A stretch of DNA of 64,000 bases, from NCBI GenBank assembly GCA_902599805.1, contig CACKGP010000001.1, positions 124,001 through 188,000 of the forward strand, written 5' to 3'. Each line of letters begins with the position of its first letter. Position 1 is the first letter of the stretch. The stretch is from an uncultured Pelagibacteraceae bacterium. GTDB taxonomy: Bacteria; Pseudomonadota; Alphaproteobacteria; Pelagibacterales; Pelagibacteraceae. Of the stretch, positions 8,965-18,248 are shown one piece after another. The notes under the pieces are model-generated. The model saw only the letters and a program-made list of their open reading frames with translations, searched no databases and was not told where the DNA came from. Both the position numbers and the translations under genes were made by a program.

Positions 8965-9909
8965 TTATTTACAATATAATTTTAAGCACGCCATTCTTAC
9001 AGCAACTCCTAGCTCAACTTGCTCCTTTACCAAACTAACATTTATATCATCAGCAAGTTTAGTATCTATTTCAACACCTCTATTCATTGGACCTGGATGC
9101 ATAATTAAAGCGTCCTTCTTAGCTAATTTTAATTTATCTGGAGTTAAACCAAAATATTCATAGTATTCTCTTTTTGAAGGTAAAAAGGAACCAGTCATTC
9201 TCTCATTTTGCAGTCTTAACATCATTACTATGTCACAGGATGCTAATCCTTCTCTCATATTTGTAAATCCTTTTACCCCAAGTTTACTTATTGAATTAGG
9301 TAATAAAGTTTTTGGCGCAATTACATTTACCTCAGCACCTAACATATTTAACAAATATATATTTGATCTAGCTACCCTTGAATGAAGAATGTCACCGCAT
9401 ATTGCAATTTTAAGACCCTCAATTTTTCCTTTTCTATTAATAATTGTTAACGCGTCTAATAGTGCCTGAGTTGGATGTTCTCTTAAACCATCGCCAGCGT
9501 TTATGACAGTACAATTTACTTTTTGAGAAAGAAGGTTAGGGGCCCCAGAGTCTTGGTGTCTAACAACAATAATATCTGGATGCATCGCATTCAGAGACAT
9601 TGCTGTGTCCAATATTGTTTCACCTTTTTTTAAAGAAGAGTTACTAACATTCATTGTCATAACATCTGCTCCCAATCTTTTTCCAGCCAGTTCAAAGGAA
9701 CTTTGAGTTCTTGTAGACGGTTCAAAAAAAAGATTAATTTGAGTTTTTCCTCTTAATAAATCTAATTTCTTTGACGCACTTCTATTTAACTTTATAAAGT
9801 TTTTTGCTTCGTCAAGTATTAGGTTAGCTTCTTGAATAGATAAATTTTGGATTCCCAGAAGATGTTTCTGGATTTTTTTAATAGCTGAAAATTTTTTAAC
9901 AATCGCCAT
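8965..9909 (-). CDS. pyrB: Aspartate carbamoyltransferase, catalytic subunit
   Basis: PyrB condenses carbamoyl phosphate and aspartate in pyrimidine synthesis. The carbamoyl-phosphate loop is seen as [13 protein letters not shown] near residue 56. The motifs [11 protein letters not shown] and [13 protein letters not shown] confirm ATCase rather than ornithine carbamoyltransferase. Length 314 is typical. No pyrI regulatory gene is adjacent. Instead the gene is followed by the inactive-looking dihydroorotase homologue, as in pyrBC' systems. A 44-base gap separates it from ruvX upstream. Confidence 0.95.
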   Translation of the reverse strand: MAIVKKFSAIKKIQKHLLGIQNLSIQEANLILDEAKNFIKLNRSASKKLDLLRGKTQINLFFEPSTRTQSSFELAGKRLGADVMTMNVSNSSLKKGETILDTAMSLNAMHPDIIVVRHQDSGAPNLLSQKVNCTVINAGDGLREHPTQALLDALTIINRKGKIEGLKIAICGDILHSRVARSNIYLLNMLGAEVNVIAPKTLLPNSISKLGVKGFTNMREGLASCDIVMMLRLQNERMTGSFLPSKREYYEYFGLTPDKLKLAKKDALIMHPGPMNRGVEIDTKLADDINVSLVKEQVELGVAVRMACLKLYCK

Positions 9910-9953
9910 TAAAATTAACTCTATAGGCCTTTTGCACTATATTAGCAAGTTAT

Positions 9954-10409
9954 TTATCTATTTATATAATCGATTGCACCCTGCAATATAAAGGAAGCAG
10001 CATTTTCATCTAATTTTTCAACTTTTTTTGATACATTAATGTCTAAATTACTCGATAAATTAAAAGCCCCCTGACTTGACAATCTTTCGTCCCACATGCT
10101 GACAGGTACTGAAACATTATTTGATATATACCTAGCAAAATCCTTGGCTGATTGGCTAGACGGGCCACTTGAACCATCCATATTGATTGGATTTCCAACA
10201 ATGATCCCTTTTATGTCATTTTCAATGATAATACCTTGAAACTCAGTGATAAAATTTGAATTATTTTTTTTTATAATTGTTTTAAAAGGAGTCGAGATAA
10301 GTTTATCCTCATCAGATATCGCTAAACCAACGCGATTTTTACCAGGATCAACACCTAATAATCTTGATTTTTTTCCAATTGATTTCTTAAAATCTTCAAT
10401 ATCTAACAT
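9954..10409 (-). CDS. ruvX: Putative pre-16S rRNA nuclease / Holliday junction resolvase-like YqgF
   Basis: The 151-residue protein is a YqgF-family RNase H-fold nuclease. E. coli YqgF is linked to 16S rRNA 5' end maturation, and the family is also named RuvX. The motif RLLGVDPGKNRVGLAISD near residue 17 holds the first catalytic aspartate. GNPINMDGSSGP and WDERLSSQGA follow, as in the family. It is the first gene of the minus-strand block and is divergent from gatC, 53 bases away. Confidence 0.9.
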   Translation of the reverse strand: MLDIEDFKKSIGKKSRLLGVDPGKNRVGLAISDEDKLISTPFKTIIKKNNSNFITEFQGIIIENDIKGIIVGNPINMDGSSGPSSQSAKDFARYISNNVSVPVSMWDERLSSQGAFNLSSNLDINVSKKVEKLDENAASFILQGAIDYINR

Positions 10410-10462
10410 GAATATGTTATATTTTACTTCAATTTCTAATCAAACTAAAACATAGTTTATAG
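10410..10462. promoter_or_regulatory. Divergent promoter region between ruvX and gatC
   Basis: The 53 bases between the two start codons must hold or border start sites for both directions. On the plus strand TTTACT and TAAAAC are 17 bases apart. On the minus strand TTGATT lies 16 bases before TATAAC. Matches are partial and the DNA is AT-rich, so exact boxes are uncertain; the region itself is the reasonable call. Confidence 0.35.
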
Positions 10463-10750
10463 ATGCCGATAGATAAAAACCAAGTAAAAAAAGTAGCAAA
10501 ATTATCGAGAATTTCTCTAGATGATAGTAAGTTAGAGAGTTTATCAAATGATTTAATTTCAATACTTAATTTTGTGGAACAATTAAATAAGTTAGATACA
10601 AATGAAATTAAACCTTTAACATCAATTATAGATAAATCATTAGATACCAGAGATGACTCCGTTAGTGATGGTCAAATCAGGGATCAAATACTTAAAAATT
10701 CTCCTGAAAAGAATGAGGACTTTTTTATTGTACCAAAGGTTGTTGATTAA
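10463..10750 (+). CDS. gatC: Asp-tRNA(Asn)/Glu-tRNA(Gln) amidotransferase subunit C
   Basis: GatC is the small belt subunit that stabilises the GatAB amidotransferase. The 95-residue length and the pattern VKKVAKLSRISLDD, then LISILNFVEQLNKLDT near residues 30-45, are typical. The C terminus ends FFIVPKVVD, close to the family's F-x-V-P-x-V-x tail. gatA and gatB follow directly. The complex converts misacylated Asp-tRNA(Asn) and Glu-tRNA(Gln) and is usual in alphaproteobacteria lacking GlnRS and/or AsnRS. Confidence 0.93.
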   Translation: MPIDKNQVKKVAKLSRISLDDSKLESLSNDLISILNFVEQLNKLDTNEIKPLTSIIDKSLDTRDDSVSDGQIRDQILKNSPEKNEDFFIVPKVVD

Positions 10751-10751
10751 A

Positions 10752-12209
10752 ATGAATGATTTAAACGATATTTCCTTATCTGAAATTATTAAATTAGTTA
10801 AATCTAAAAAAATTTCATCGTTAGAATTAGCAAATCATTTTATAAATAATATCGAAAAAGGGAAAAAACTTAATAGTTTTATTACAACTTGTTTTGACCA
10901 AACAATTAAAGATTCAAAAAATTTTGATAAAAAACAAAATTTTGATGGCCTACTTCCAGGTATACCTATTGCTGTAAAAGATTTATTTTGCACCAAAAAT
11001 ATTAAAACAACTGCTGGAAGTAAAATTTTGGAAAATTTTGTACCGACATATGAGTCCACGGTTACAAATAATTTATGGAAAGAAGGGGCAATTTTACTTG
11101 GTAAACTTAATTGTGATGAATTCGCCATGGGTTCTTCAAATGAAACAAGTTTTTTTGGAAATGTTATAAACCCATTGGAAAACAATCTTGTTCCTGGTGG
11201 TTCTTCGGGTGGGTCTGCAACGGCTTTGGCTGCTAGTCTGACGCCAGCAACTATAGGAACTGACACCGGAGGCTCTATAAGACAACCTGCATCATTTACA
11301 GGAACGGTGGGTTTAAAACCAACTTATGGATTATGTTCAAGGTGGGGAATAGTTGCTTTTGCTTCCTCTTTGGATCAAGCAGGACCAATGACAAAAAATG
11401 TAGAAGATTGTGCATTAATGTTAGAAGCAATGTCAGGTTATGATAAAAAAGATTCAACTTCCATTAACAAAAAAAAAGAAAACTATTCTAAAAATTTAAA
11501 TAGTAGCATTAAAGGAATAAAAATTGGAATACCAAAAGAATACAGAGTAGATAATATGCCAGAAGAAATAGAACAGCTTTGGAAAAATGGAATTGATATT
11601 TTAAAAAAATCTGGTGCAAAAATAATTGATATATCACTTCCTCATACAAAATATGCTTTACCAACTTATTATATTGTAGCTCCAGCAGAAGCATCATCAA
11701 ATTTAGCAAGATATGATGGTATTAAATATGGATACAGGTCAAAAAAAGGAAATAATTTAATTGAAATGTACGAACATACTAGAGCGGAAGGTTTCGGAGA
11801 CGAAGTAAAAAGAAGAGTTTTAATCGGAACATATGTTTTATCTTCAGGTTATTACGATGCCTATTATTTAAAAGCGCAGAAAGTTAGAAAACTCATCAAA
11901 GGTGATTTTGATAATAGTTTTAAGGAAGTTGATGCAATTTTAACTCCATCTACACCAAGTTCAGCTTTTAAAATAGGAGAAAAGGCTAACGATCCAATTT
12001 CAATGTATCTAAATGATATATTTACTGTGCCTGTTAATCTAGCAGGATTACCAGCAATATCTATACCAGCTGGAAAAGATCATAAAGGACATCCTTTAGG
12101 TCTACAATTAATATCAAAAGAATTAAAGGAGCAAAAAATTTTAAATATTGCTTTTGCAATGGAAAAAGAAATTAATTTTAAACAATCTTTAAACAGATGG
12201 TGGGAATAG
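10752..12209 (+). CDS. gatA: Asp/Glu-tRNA amidotransferase subunit A
   Basis: GatA is the amidase that frees ammonia from glutamine for tRNA-dependent transamidation. The start is taken as the ATG at 10752, one base after the gatC stop. The ORF-track start at 10653 lies inside gatC in another frame. The Ser-cisSer-Lys amidase signature is visible: IAVKDLF near residue 75, then GGSSGGSATALAA and TDTGGSIRQPASF. The mature protein is 485 residues, as expected. The gatB gene follows 3 bases later. Confidence 0.96.
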   Translation: MNDLNDISLSEIIKLVKSKKISSLELANHFINNIEKGKKLNSFITTCFDQTIKDSKNFDKKQNFDGLLPGIPIAVKDLFCTKNIKTTAGSKILENFVPTYESTVTNNLWKEGAILLGKLNCDEFAMGSSNETSFFGNVINPLENNLVPGGSSGGSATALAASLTPATIGTDTGGSIRQPASFTGTVGLKPTYGLCSRWGIVAFASSLDQAGPMTKNVEDCALMLEAMSGYDKKDSTSINKKKENYSKNLNSSIKGIKIGIPKEYRVDNMPEEIEQLWKNGIDILKKSGAKIIDISLPHTKYALPTYYIVAPAEASSNLARYDGIKYGYRSKKGNNLIEMYEHTRAEGFGDEVKRRVLIGTYVLSSGYYDAYYLKAQKVRKLIKGDFDNSFKEVDAILTPSTPSSAFKIGEKANDPISMYLNDIFTVPVNLAGLPAISIPAGKDHKGHPLGLQLISKELKEQKILNIAFAMEKEINFKQSLNRWWE

Positions 12210-12212
12210 TTT

Positions 12213-13679
12213 ATGAAAGATAAGTTTGATTACTTTATAAAAACAGAAAATAATAAATGGGAAGTAATAATCGGTCTAGAAGTACATGCTCAGGTCACAT
12301 CTAAGTCAAAATTATTTTCTAGTTCATCTACTAAATTTGGTGAAAAACCAAATACTCAAGTTAGTTTAGTAGACTCAGCCTTCCCAGGAATGCTTCCTGT
12401 AATAAACAAATTTTGCATAGAACAGGCTGTCAAAACCGGGTTAGGTTTAAATGCTAAAATTAATTTGAGATCGATATTTGATCGAAAAAATTATTTTTAT
12501 GCTGATTTACCTGCGGGTTATCAAATTTCTCAATATAAAAATCCAATAGTTGGTGAAGGCTCAGTTACTCTGGATATGCCATACGGAACAAAAAAAGTTG
12601 GTATTGAAAGATTACATTTAGAACAAGATGCAGGAAAAAGTATCCATGATTTGAGTCCAGATAATACTTTTGTAGATTTAAACAGATCTGGAGTTGCATT
12701 AATGGAAATCGTAAGTAAACCAGATCTAAGGTCTCCTGATGAAGTTAACTCTTACGTAAAAAAGTTAAGAACAATAATGAGATATTTAGGAACTTGCGAT
12801 GGAAATATGCAGGAAGGTTCTTTAAGAGCTGATGTTAATGTTTCAGTTAGAAAACAAGGTGAAAAAAAATTTGGCACTAGGTGCGAAATTAAAAATGTTA
12901 ATTCAATAAAATTTATGGAAATGGCAATTGAATCTGAAGCAAAAAGACAAGTTGAGCTTATAGAGTCAGGTAAAAAAATTGAACAAGAAACTAGACTTTT
13001 TGATACCAAAAAAAATGAAACCAGATCAATGAGATCAAAAGAGGAAGCTCATGATTATAGATATTTTCCTGATCCAGACTTATTACCATTAGTAATCAAA
13101 CAAAGTTTTGTAGATAATTTAAAAAATAAATTACCAGAGCTCCCGGATAAAAAAAAAGAAAGATTTATAAATAAATTTAAACTAACACCCTATGAGGCAA
13201 ACGTATTAATTTCAGAAAATAATATTTCTGAATATTTTGAAGAGGTGATAAAAACTGCAGATATAAAACTTGCAAAAAACTGGATTATTGTTGAATTGTT
13301 TGCTGTTTTAAATGATAAGAATTTAGATATTAAAGACTCACCTGTTTCTTCAAAAAATTTAGCAAACTTGTTAAATCTAATTAGTTCTGGTGAAATTTCA
13401 GGTAAAATTGCCAAAAAAGTATTTGAATTAATGGTCCAGTCAGGCGATGAACCATCAAAAATTATTAAAGATAAAGGACTTCAGCAACAAAGTGATCCAA
13501 AAGAGTTAGAAAAAATAATTAAAAATGTTCTCGAAAAAAATTTTGATAAAATTACTCAATATAAAGCTGGAAAAGAAAAACTTTATGGTTTTTTTGTTGG
13601 GGAGGTAATGAAAGCATCTTCTGGGAAAGCAAATCCTAAATTAGTAAACGATATTTTAAAAAAAGAACTAAAAAAATGA
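12213..13679 (+). CDS. gatB: Asp/Glu-tRNA amidotransferase subunit B
   Basis: GatB binds the mischarged tRNA, activates its carboxyl group with ATP and receives ammonia from GatA. The motifs [31 protein letters not shown] and [10 protein letters not shown] are diagnostic. The C-terminal helical and YqeY domains cover roughly residues 300-488. Length 488 is normal. The stop codon overlaps the start of acpS (ATGA), joining the gat genes to the acpS-lepB-rnc-recO string. Confidence 0.96.
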   Translation: MKDKFDYFIKTENNKWEVIIGLEVHAQVTSKSKLFSSSSTKFGEKPNTQVSLVDSAFPGMLPVINKFCIEQAVKTGLGLNAKINLRSIFDRKNYFYADLPAGYQISQYKNPIVGEGSVTLDMPYGTKKVGIERLHLEQDAGKSIHDLSPDNTFVDLNRSGVALMEIVSKPDLRSPDEVNSYVKKLRTIMRYLGTCDGNMQEGSLRADVNVSVRKQGEKKFGTRCEIKNVNSIKFMEMAIESEAKRQVELIESGKKIEQETRLFDTKKNETRSMRSKEEAHDYRYFPDPDLLPLVIKQSFVDNLKNKLPELPDKKKERFINKFKLTPYEANVLISENNISEYFEEVIKTADIKLAKNWIIVELFAVLNDKNLDIKDSPVSSKNLANLLNLISSGEISGKIAKKVFELMVQSGDEPSKIIKDKGLQQQSDPKELEKIIKNVLEKNFDKITQYKAGKEKLYGFFVGEVMKASSGKANPKLVNDILKKELKK

Positions 13680-14062
13680 ACATATTTGGAATTGGTACAG
13701 ATATAGTTAATATTAAAAGAATTCAAAATTCACTTAAAAAAAACAAGAATTTTAAAAAAAGAATATTTACTAAATTTGAAACCAAAATATGTGAAAAAAG
13801 AGCTAACAAAGTTAATTGTTTCGCCAAAAGATTTGCTGCCAAAGAAGCTTTATTTAAAGCAATAGGTATTCATAATAAACTTAGTTTTCTAGATGTTGAG
13901 ATTAGAAATAATATATCAGGACTGCCTAATTTTCAAATAAAAGGAAATTCTTTGAAAAATTTAAAGAAAATTTTTAAAAATAGAAAGTTTAAAATTCATT
14001 TATCTCTTTCGGATGATGAACCATGGGCTGTCGCTTCTGTTATTATATTTATATATAAATAA
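13676..14062 (+). CDS. acpS: Holo-[acyl-carrier-protein] synthase
   Basis: AcpS transfers 4'-phosphopantetheine from CoA to apo-ACP. The start [16 protein letters not shown] contains the Mg-binding aspartate, and [16 protein letters not shown] holds the conserved glutamate and lysine. At 128 residues it is full length. As in other alphaproteobacteria it precedes lepB and rnc. The gene starts inside the last codons of gatB and is 3 bases from lepB. Confidence 0.93.
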   Translation: MNIFGIGTDIVNIKRIQNSLKKNKNFKKRIFTKFETKICEKRANKVNCFAKRFAAKEALFKAIGIHNKLSFLDVEIRNNISGLPNFQIKGNSLKNLKKIFKNRKFKIHLSLSDDEPWAVASVIIFIYK

Positions 14063-14065
14063 TTT

Positions 14066-14794
14066 ATGTTAGCTAAAATATTTGAAAATCTTAAAACATT
14101 AATCATAGCTTTATTAATTGCTATTTTGATACGGTCACTTTTTTTTCAACCTTTTTATATACCTTCATCTTCTATGGAACCAACTTTATTAGTAGGAGAT
14201 AGAATTTTTGTATCAAAATATACTTATGGTTACAGTAAACATTCATTTCCTTTTAGTCCTCCGATTTTTAAAAATAGAATATTATATAGCAAGCCAAACT
14301 ATGGAGATCTTGTTGTATTTAAAACACCATCTGATAACAGAACAGATTTCATTAAGAGATTGATTGGTCTACCAGGAGATCAGATTCAGTTTAAAGATGG
14401 AAATTTATTCGTTAATAACGAAATGATTAAAAGAGAGAAAATCAATAATAGAAACGACATAAGATGTGCTGGTAAAGAAATTGATGTCTTAGAATACAAT
14501 GAGGAGTTATCCAAAAAAAAGAGTTTCAATATAGTTTATAAATTAAAAGGAAGTATGAAAAATTCAGATCTTTATAAAGTGCCTGATGACCACTTCTTTT
14601 TTTTAGGAGATAACAGAGATTGTTCGAGCGATAGTCGATTTTTGGGTAATGTAGGATATGTTCATAAAGATAATTTAGTTGGAAAAGCTAGAATAATTTT
14701 CTTCTCAAACGATACATTGAAAGGAAGTGTTTTAAAATTTTGGAATTGGGGCAACTCGTTAAGACTAGATAGATTTTTTAAGATAATTAAATGA
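14066..14794 (+). CDS. lepB: Signal peptidase I
   Basis: This membrane-anchored serine protease removes Sec and Tat signal peptides on the periplasmic side. One N-terminal hydrophobic anchor (residues about 10-28) precedes the catalytic serine in IPSSSMEPT (Ser36). The general-base lysine is in FIKRLIGLPGD (Lys97), and box E is GDNRDCSSDSR. Length 242 is normal for alphaproteobacteria. Its stop overlaps the rnc start by 4 bases. Confidence 0.95.
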   Translation: MLAKIFENLKTLIIALLIAILIRSLFFQPFYIPSSSMEPTLLVGDRIFVSKYTYGYSKHSFPFSPPIFKNRILYSKPNYGDLVVFKTPSDNRTDFIKRLIGLPGDQIQFKDGNLFVNNEMIKREKINNRNDIRCAGKEIDVLEYNEELSKKKSFNIVYKLKGSMKNSDLYKVPDDHFFFLGDNRDCSSDSRFLGNVGYVHKDNLVGKARIIFFSNDTLKGSVLKFWNWGNSLRLDRFFKIIK

Positions 14795-15456
14795 GTAATA
14801 ATATTAAAGATATCGAAAAAATAATAAATATAAAATTTAGTAATAAAGATTTATTATTAAAAAGTTTTGTACACAAAAGTTACAATAAAGAAAAAAATAA
14901 TGAAAAACTTGAGTTTTTAGGTGATAGAGTTATAGGATTAATAATATCAAAAAAACTAATAACATTATATCCAAACGAGGATGAGGGTATAATAGATAAA
15001 AAATTTGCTAGTTTAGTTAATAAAAAAACATGCGCGAAAGTTTTTAGATCGTTACAATTAAAAAAATTTATAAAAACAGGTAGTTCCTTCAAAACACTAC
15101 GCTCATCAGATGAAAGAATTTTAAGTGATACATGCGAAGCTTTAATTGGATCTATTTATTTAGATCAAGGATTTTCTAATACAGAAAAATTTGTTCTTAA
15201 AATTTGGAAACATTTTATAGATGAGTCTAAAGTTATTCAGATAGATCCTAAGACAAAACTGCAAGAATTTTCATTAAAAAAATTTAAAAAACTTCCAATT
15301 TACAAAACAGTAAAAAAATTAGGGCCAAACCATAATCCATTTTTCGAAGTAAATGTTCAAATACAAAACTCAAAAAAGTTTTATGGAGAGGGAAATTCCA
15401 AAAAAATTGCTCAACAAAATGCAGCACTCAAATTAATTAGAAATTTAAATATTTAA
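14791..15456 (+). CDS. rnc: Ribonuclease III
   Basis: RNase III cuts double-stranded RNA, including rRNA precursors. The catalytic signature EKLEFLGDRVIGL is at residues 38-50 (Glu41, Asp45), and the second acidic set is in DTCEALIGSIYLDQG. The C-terminal double-stranded RNA-binding domain spans roughly residues 152-221 and ends with KKIAQQNAALKLI. In most alphaproteobacteria the next gene is era; here recO starts 5 bases after rnc. Confidence 0.95.
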   Translation: MSNNIKDIEKIINIKFSNKDLLLKSFVHKSYNKEKNNEKLEFLGDRVIGLIISKKLITLYPNEDEGIIDKKFASLVNKKTCAKVFRSLQLKKFIKTGSSFKTLRSSDERILSDTCEALIGSIYLDQGFSNTEKFVLKIWKHFIDESKVIQIDPKTKLQEFSLKKFKKLPIYKTVKKLGPNHNPFFEVNVQIQNSKKFYGEGNSKKIAQQNAALKLIRNLNI

Positions 15457-15460
15457 TTTT

Positions 15461-16141
15461 ATGAATTGGGAAAATGAAGGATTTATTTTATCAAAAAGGA
15501 AATTTAGGGAAAATGCTATCATACTTGAGGTGTTCACATCAGATTTTGGAAAAGTAAATGGTATTGTTTATGGAGGTACATCTAGAAAAGTAAAGAATTA
15601 TTTACAATTAACAAATAAAATTTATTTAAATTATGTCTCCAAAAGTGATAATAGAATTGGCTATTTTAAAACAGAGTTGATAGAAGCCTTTGCGCCTCGA
15701 TATTTTAATAACAAAAACAAAATACTTTGTTTAAATTCTATAACCTCAATTCTAAGGATTTTATTACCTGAAAATCAAAAATCAAAAAATATTTACAAAT
15801 CTTTAGAAAATTTGTTAACCTATTTTGATCAGAGTGATTGGTTTTTAAATTACTTACATTGGGAATTGAATTTAATTTCAAATTTAGGATTTGGTATTGA
15901 TACAGATAAAATATCAAATATAAATGGTCAAAAATATATTGATATTAAAATTGATAATATTGATTACAAAATACCTGTTTTTTTGATTTCAAAAACCAAT
16001 GTAGATATAAACTCTAATGAAGTATATGAAGGTTTATTATTTACAAGAAAGCTAATGGAAAACAAATTTTTTATACCAAACAATATTAAATTTCCTTTAT
16101 CACGTAAAATTTTTGAAAATAAGTTTTTAGAAATAAATTAA
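15461..16141 (+). CDS. recO: DNA repair protein RecO
   Basis: RecO loads RecA with RecR and anneals SSB-coated single strands. The N-terminal OB-fold pattern is seen in EGFILSKRKFRENAIILEVFTSDFGKVNG and the following GGTSRK. The helical C-terminal part is less conserved, and no four-cysteine zinc site is evident. Length (226) fits. Position after rnc supports the call. The stop shares a ttaa with the stop of the convergent hemB. Confidence 0.88.
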   Translation: MNWENEGFILSKRKFRENAIILEVFTSDFGKVNGIVYGGTSRKVKNYLQLTNKIYLNYVSKSDNRIGYFKTELIEAFAPRYFNNKNKILCLNSITSILRILLPENQKSKNIYKSLENLLTYFDQSDWFLNYLHWELNLISNLGFGIDTDKISNINGQKYIDIKIDNIDYKIPVFLISKTNVDINSNEVYEGLLFTRKLMENKFFIPNNIKFPLSRKIFENKFLEIN

Positions 16142-17124
16142 ATTTTTTTTGCAATATCTAATGCAAAGTATGTGACTATTGCAGAAGCCCCTGATCTTTT
16201 AAAAGATATCAAACTCTCAATTATTGACTCATTATCAAGAATACCAGTTCTTATACCATTTTTTATCATGCTGTACTCCCCGGAGACTTGATAAACAAAA
16301 ACAGGAATTTTAAAATTTTCTTTAACCGATTTAATAATATCTAGATATGGTAACCCAGGTTTTATCATAACAAAGTCCGCACCCTCTTTAATATCTAAAG
16401 CTACTTCACGGATAGCTTCTTCAGAGTTTCTGTAATTCATCTGATAAGTTTTTTTATTTATTTTAGTTTTTTGTTTTGAACCAATCGCATTTCTAAAAGG
16501 ACCATAAAAACTTGAAGCATATTTTGCAGAGTAAGATAGTATTTGTACATCTTTGTGATTATTTTTATCTAAACTTTTTCTAATTATTCCAACCCTACCA
16601 TCCATCATATCTGATGGTGCTATAACATCACAACCCATCTCTGCTTGTAGAATTGCTTGCTTAGATAATATTTTTATAGTTTCATCATTTAAAACTTGCT
16701 TTTTATTTATAATCCCATCGTGTCCATGGCTGGTATATGGATCGAGCGCAACATCCGCCATAACTCCAATTTCAGGGTTATTTTTTTTTATTTTTCTTAT
16801 CGCTCTACATACTAAATTGTTTTCATTTAAAGCTTCACTCCCAATAATATCTTTTTTTGATTTAGGCGTATTAGGAAATATCGCAATAAGAGGTATTTTT
16901 AACTTGCTCGCTTTATTTACAATATTATTAATTCTATCAATAGAATATCTGTATATGCCCGGCATTGATTTAATTTCATCAATTTTATTTTTTCCTTCTG
17001 TTACAAAAATTGGTAAAATCAAATCATTTACAGATATATTGTTTTCCTCAACAAGTCTTCTAGCCCAACTAGATTTGCGATTCCTTCTCAATCTTAAACT
17101 TGGATATCCACCATAAAACTTCAT
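16138..17124 (-). CDS. hemB: Delta-aminolevulinic acid dehydratase (porphobilinogen synthase)
   Basis: HemB condenses two 5-aminolevulinate molecules in haem synthesis. The Schiff-base lysine motifs are VMIKPGLPYLD and a lysine within YSAKYASSFYGPFR. The segment after MADVALDPYTSHGHDG has aspartate and alanine where zinc-dependent enzymes carry three cysteines, so this is the magnesium or non-zinc type common in alphaproteobacteria. Length 328 is normal. An AAAGGA site lies 8 bases before the ATG. It is divergent from the hydroxylase-like gene and convergent with recO. Confidence 0.95.
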   Translation of the reverse strand: MKFYGGYPSLRLRRNRKSSWARRLVEENNISVNDLILPIFVTEGKNKIDEIKSMPGIYRYSIDRINNIVNKASKLKIPLIAIFPNTPKSKKDIIGSEALNENNLVCRAIRKIKKNNPEIGVMADVALDPYTSHGHDGIINKKQVLNDETIKILSKQAILQAEMGCDVIAPSDMMDGRVGIIRKSLDKNNHKDVQILSYSAKYASSFYGPFRNAIGSKQKTKINKKTYQMNYRNSEEAIREVALDIKEGADFVMIKPGLPYLDIIKSVKENFKIPVFVYQVSGEYSMIKNGIRTGILDNESIIESLISFKRSGASAIVTYFALDIAKKI

Positions 17125-17145
17125 TTTTTTTATCCTTTAAACTTT

Positions 17146-17174
17146 TTTAAATGCGACAAATATAATATTATAAT
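17146..17174 (+). promoter_or_regulatory. Candidate promoter for the beta-hydroxylase/rpiB/glyA run
   Basis: TTTAAA is followed after 17 bases by a perfect TATAAT, ending 29 bases before the first ATG at 17204. It lies in the 79-base gap between the divergent hemB and the hydroxylase-like gene. The -10 is strong and the -35 is weak (4 of 6); chance in AT-rich DNA remains possible. Confidence 0.45.
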
Positions 17175-17203
17175 ATCAAAAAAAAGTGTAATAACTATAT
17201 ATT

Positions 17204-17800
17204 ATGTCTAATACAAACACGATTAACGATTTCTATCAAGTACCCGACCTAAGTTTTGACATTAACAAGTTAAGACAAGACTTAGATAAAATTTTAAAAA
17301 AATCCAAATATCAAACTTTAGGAATTACTAATTTTCATGCAATACCAATGAACATGATTCCTGGAGATGAAAACTCGATACAAGGTCACAATGTAAGGGG
17401 TGTATATTGGACTATGCCTGATGAAACAGGCAAAGAAGTTAAAAGAGACAAAGCTATAGACGAGTCCAAATACACAGAACTAATTGATGATTTTAAAAAT
17501 ACTTATTTTGAAGAGGTATATAATACACTAAGTAAAAAATTTAAGTTGGGAAGAGTTAGAATTTTATTAAAAGAACCAAGATCAACTTTAAGCTGGCACA
17601 AAGATCCGGAACCTAGATTACACATTCCAATTATAACAAATCCTGGGTGCAAAATGGTTATTGAAGATGTAGCTAAACATATGCCTGCAAATGGTAAAGT
17701 TTGGATTACTAACAATACAAGATATCACAATTTTTTTAATGGAGGCGAACAAAATAGAATTCATATTGTTGCTTGCATGTTAGAAAATAGATTTAATTAA
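17204..17800 (+). CDS. Aspartyl/asparaginyl beta-hydroxylase-like 2-oxoglutarate dioxygenase
   Basis: The 198-residue soluble protein carries the iron-binding motif of the aspartyl/asparaginyl beta-hydroxylase family. HxD is in LSWHKDPEPRLHIPI (His132, Asp134), the distal histidine in TRYHNFFNGG (His175), and an arginine for 2-oxoglutarate in NRIHI (Arg185). There is no signal peptide or membrane anchor, unlike the animal enzyme and LpxO. The substrate is unknown; a protein side chain or a small amino acid is possible. It ends directly before rpiB with no intergenic base. Family confidence is good; function is open. Confidence 0.78.
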   Translation: MSNTNTINDFYQVPDLSFDINKLRQDLDKILKKSKYQTLGITNFHAIPMNMIPGDENSIQGHNVRGVYWTMPDETGKEVKRDKAIDESKYTELIDDFKNTYFEEVYNTLSKKFKLGRVRILLKEPRSTLSWHKDPEPRLHIPIITNPGCKMVIEDVAKHMPANGKVWITNNTRYHNFFNGGEQNRIHIVACMLENRFN

Positions 17801-18238
17801 TTGAAATTAATATTTAAAAAAATATCTCTAGCTTCTGATCATGCAGGATTTACTTTAAAAGAAATTATAAAAAAAAAATTAATTAAAAATAAAGTTAAAG
17901 TTCTCGATTTTGGTCCTTACAGCAAAGATAAAGTGGATTACCCTGATTATGCAAAAAAAGTTGCAAGAAATATTTCTTCTAAAAAGACTAATATGGGCAT
18001 ATTGGTTTGTGGATCCGGAACAGGCATGGCAATGTCAGCAAATAAATTGAGAAAAATAAGGGCTGCTGTGTGCTATAATTCAGTTTCAACACGTTTGTCA
18101 CGAACTCATAATAATGCTAATATACTTGCGCTTGGATCAAGATTAACTAACAAAAAAGAAGCTTTGAAACTTGTTAATATTTTTTTAAGCACAAAATTTG
18201 AAGGTGGAAGACATTTAAGAAGAATTAAAAAAATTTAA
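17801..18238 (+). CDS. rpiB: Ribose-5-phosphate isomerase B
   Basis: RpiB interconverts ribose 5-phosphate and ribulose 5-phosphate. The motif [14 protein letters not shown] begins at residue 8. [12 protein letters not shown] holds the catalytic cysteine, and [14 protein letters not shown] gives the phosphate-binding end. The only reasonable start is TTG at 17801, abutting the previous stop, which suggests translational coupling. Length 145 is normal. It lies just before glyA, an arrangement common in alphaproteobacteria. Confidence 0.93.
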   Translation: MKLIFKKISLASDHAGFTLKEIIKKKLIKNKVKVLDFGPYSKDKVDYPDYAKKVARNISSKKTNMGILVCGSGTGMAMSANKLRKIRAAVCYNSVSTRLSRTHNNANILALGSRLTNKKEALKLVNIFLSTKFEGGRHLRRIKKI

Positions 18239-18248
18239 ATTTATTAAA

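Noticed and set aside
8460-9038. 192-residue plus-strand ORF opposite the pyrC-like and pyrB genes
   Set aside because: It is antisense to two clearly real genes and has no recognisable domain or ribosome-binding site.
10653-10751. 33-residue N-terminal extension of GatA in the ORF track
   Set aside because: It overlaps gatC in another frame; the family start MNDLNDISLSE lies one base after the gatC stop.
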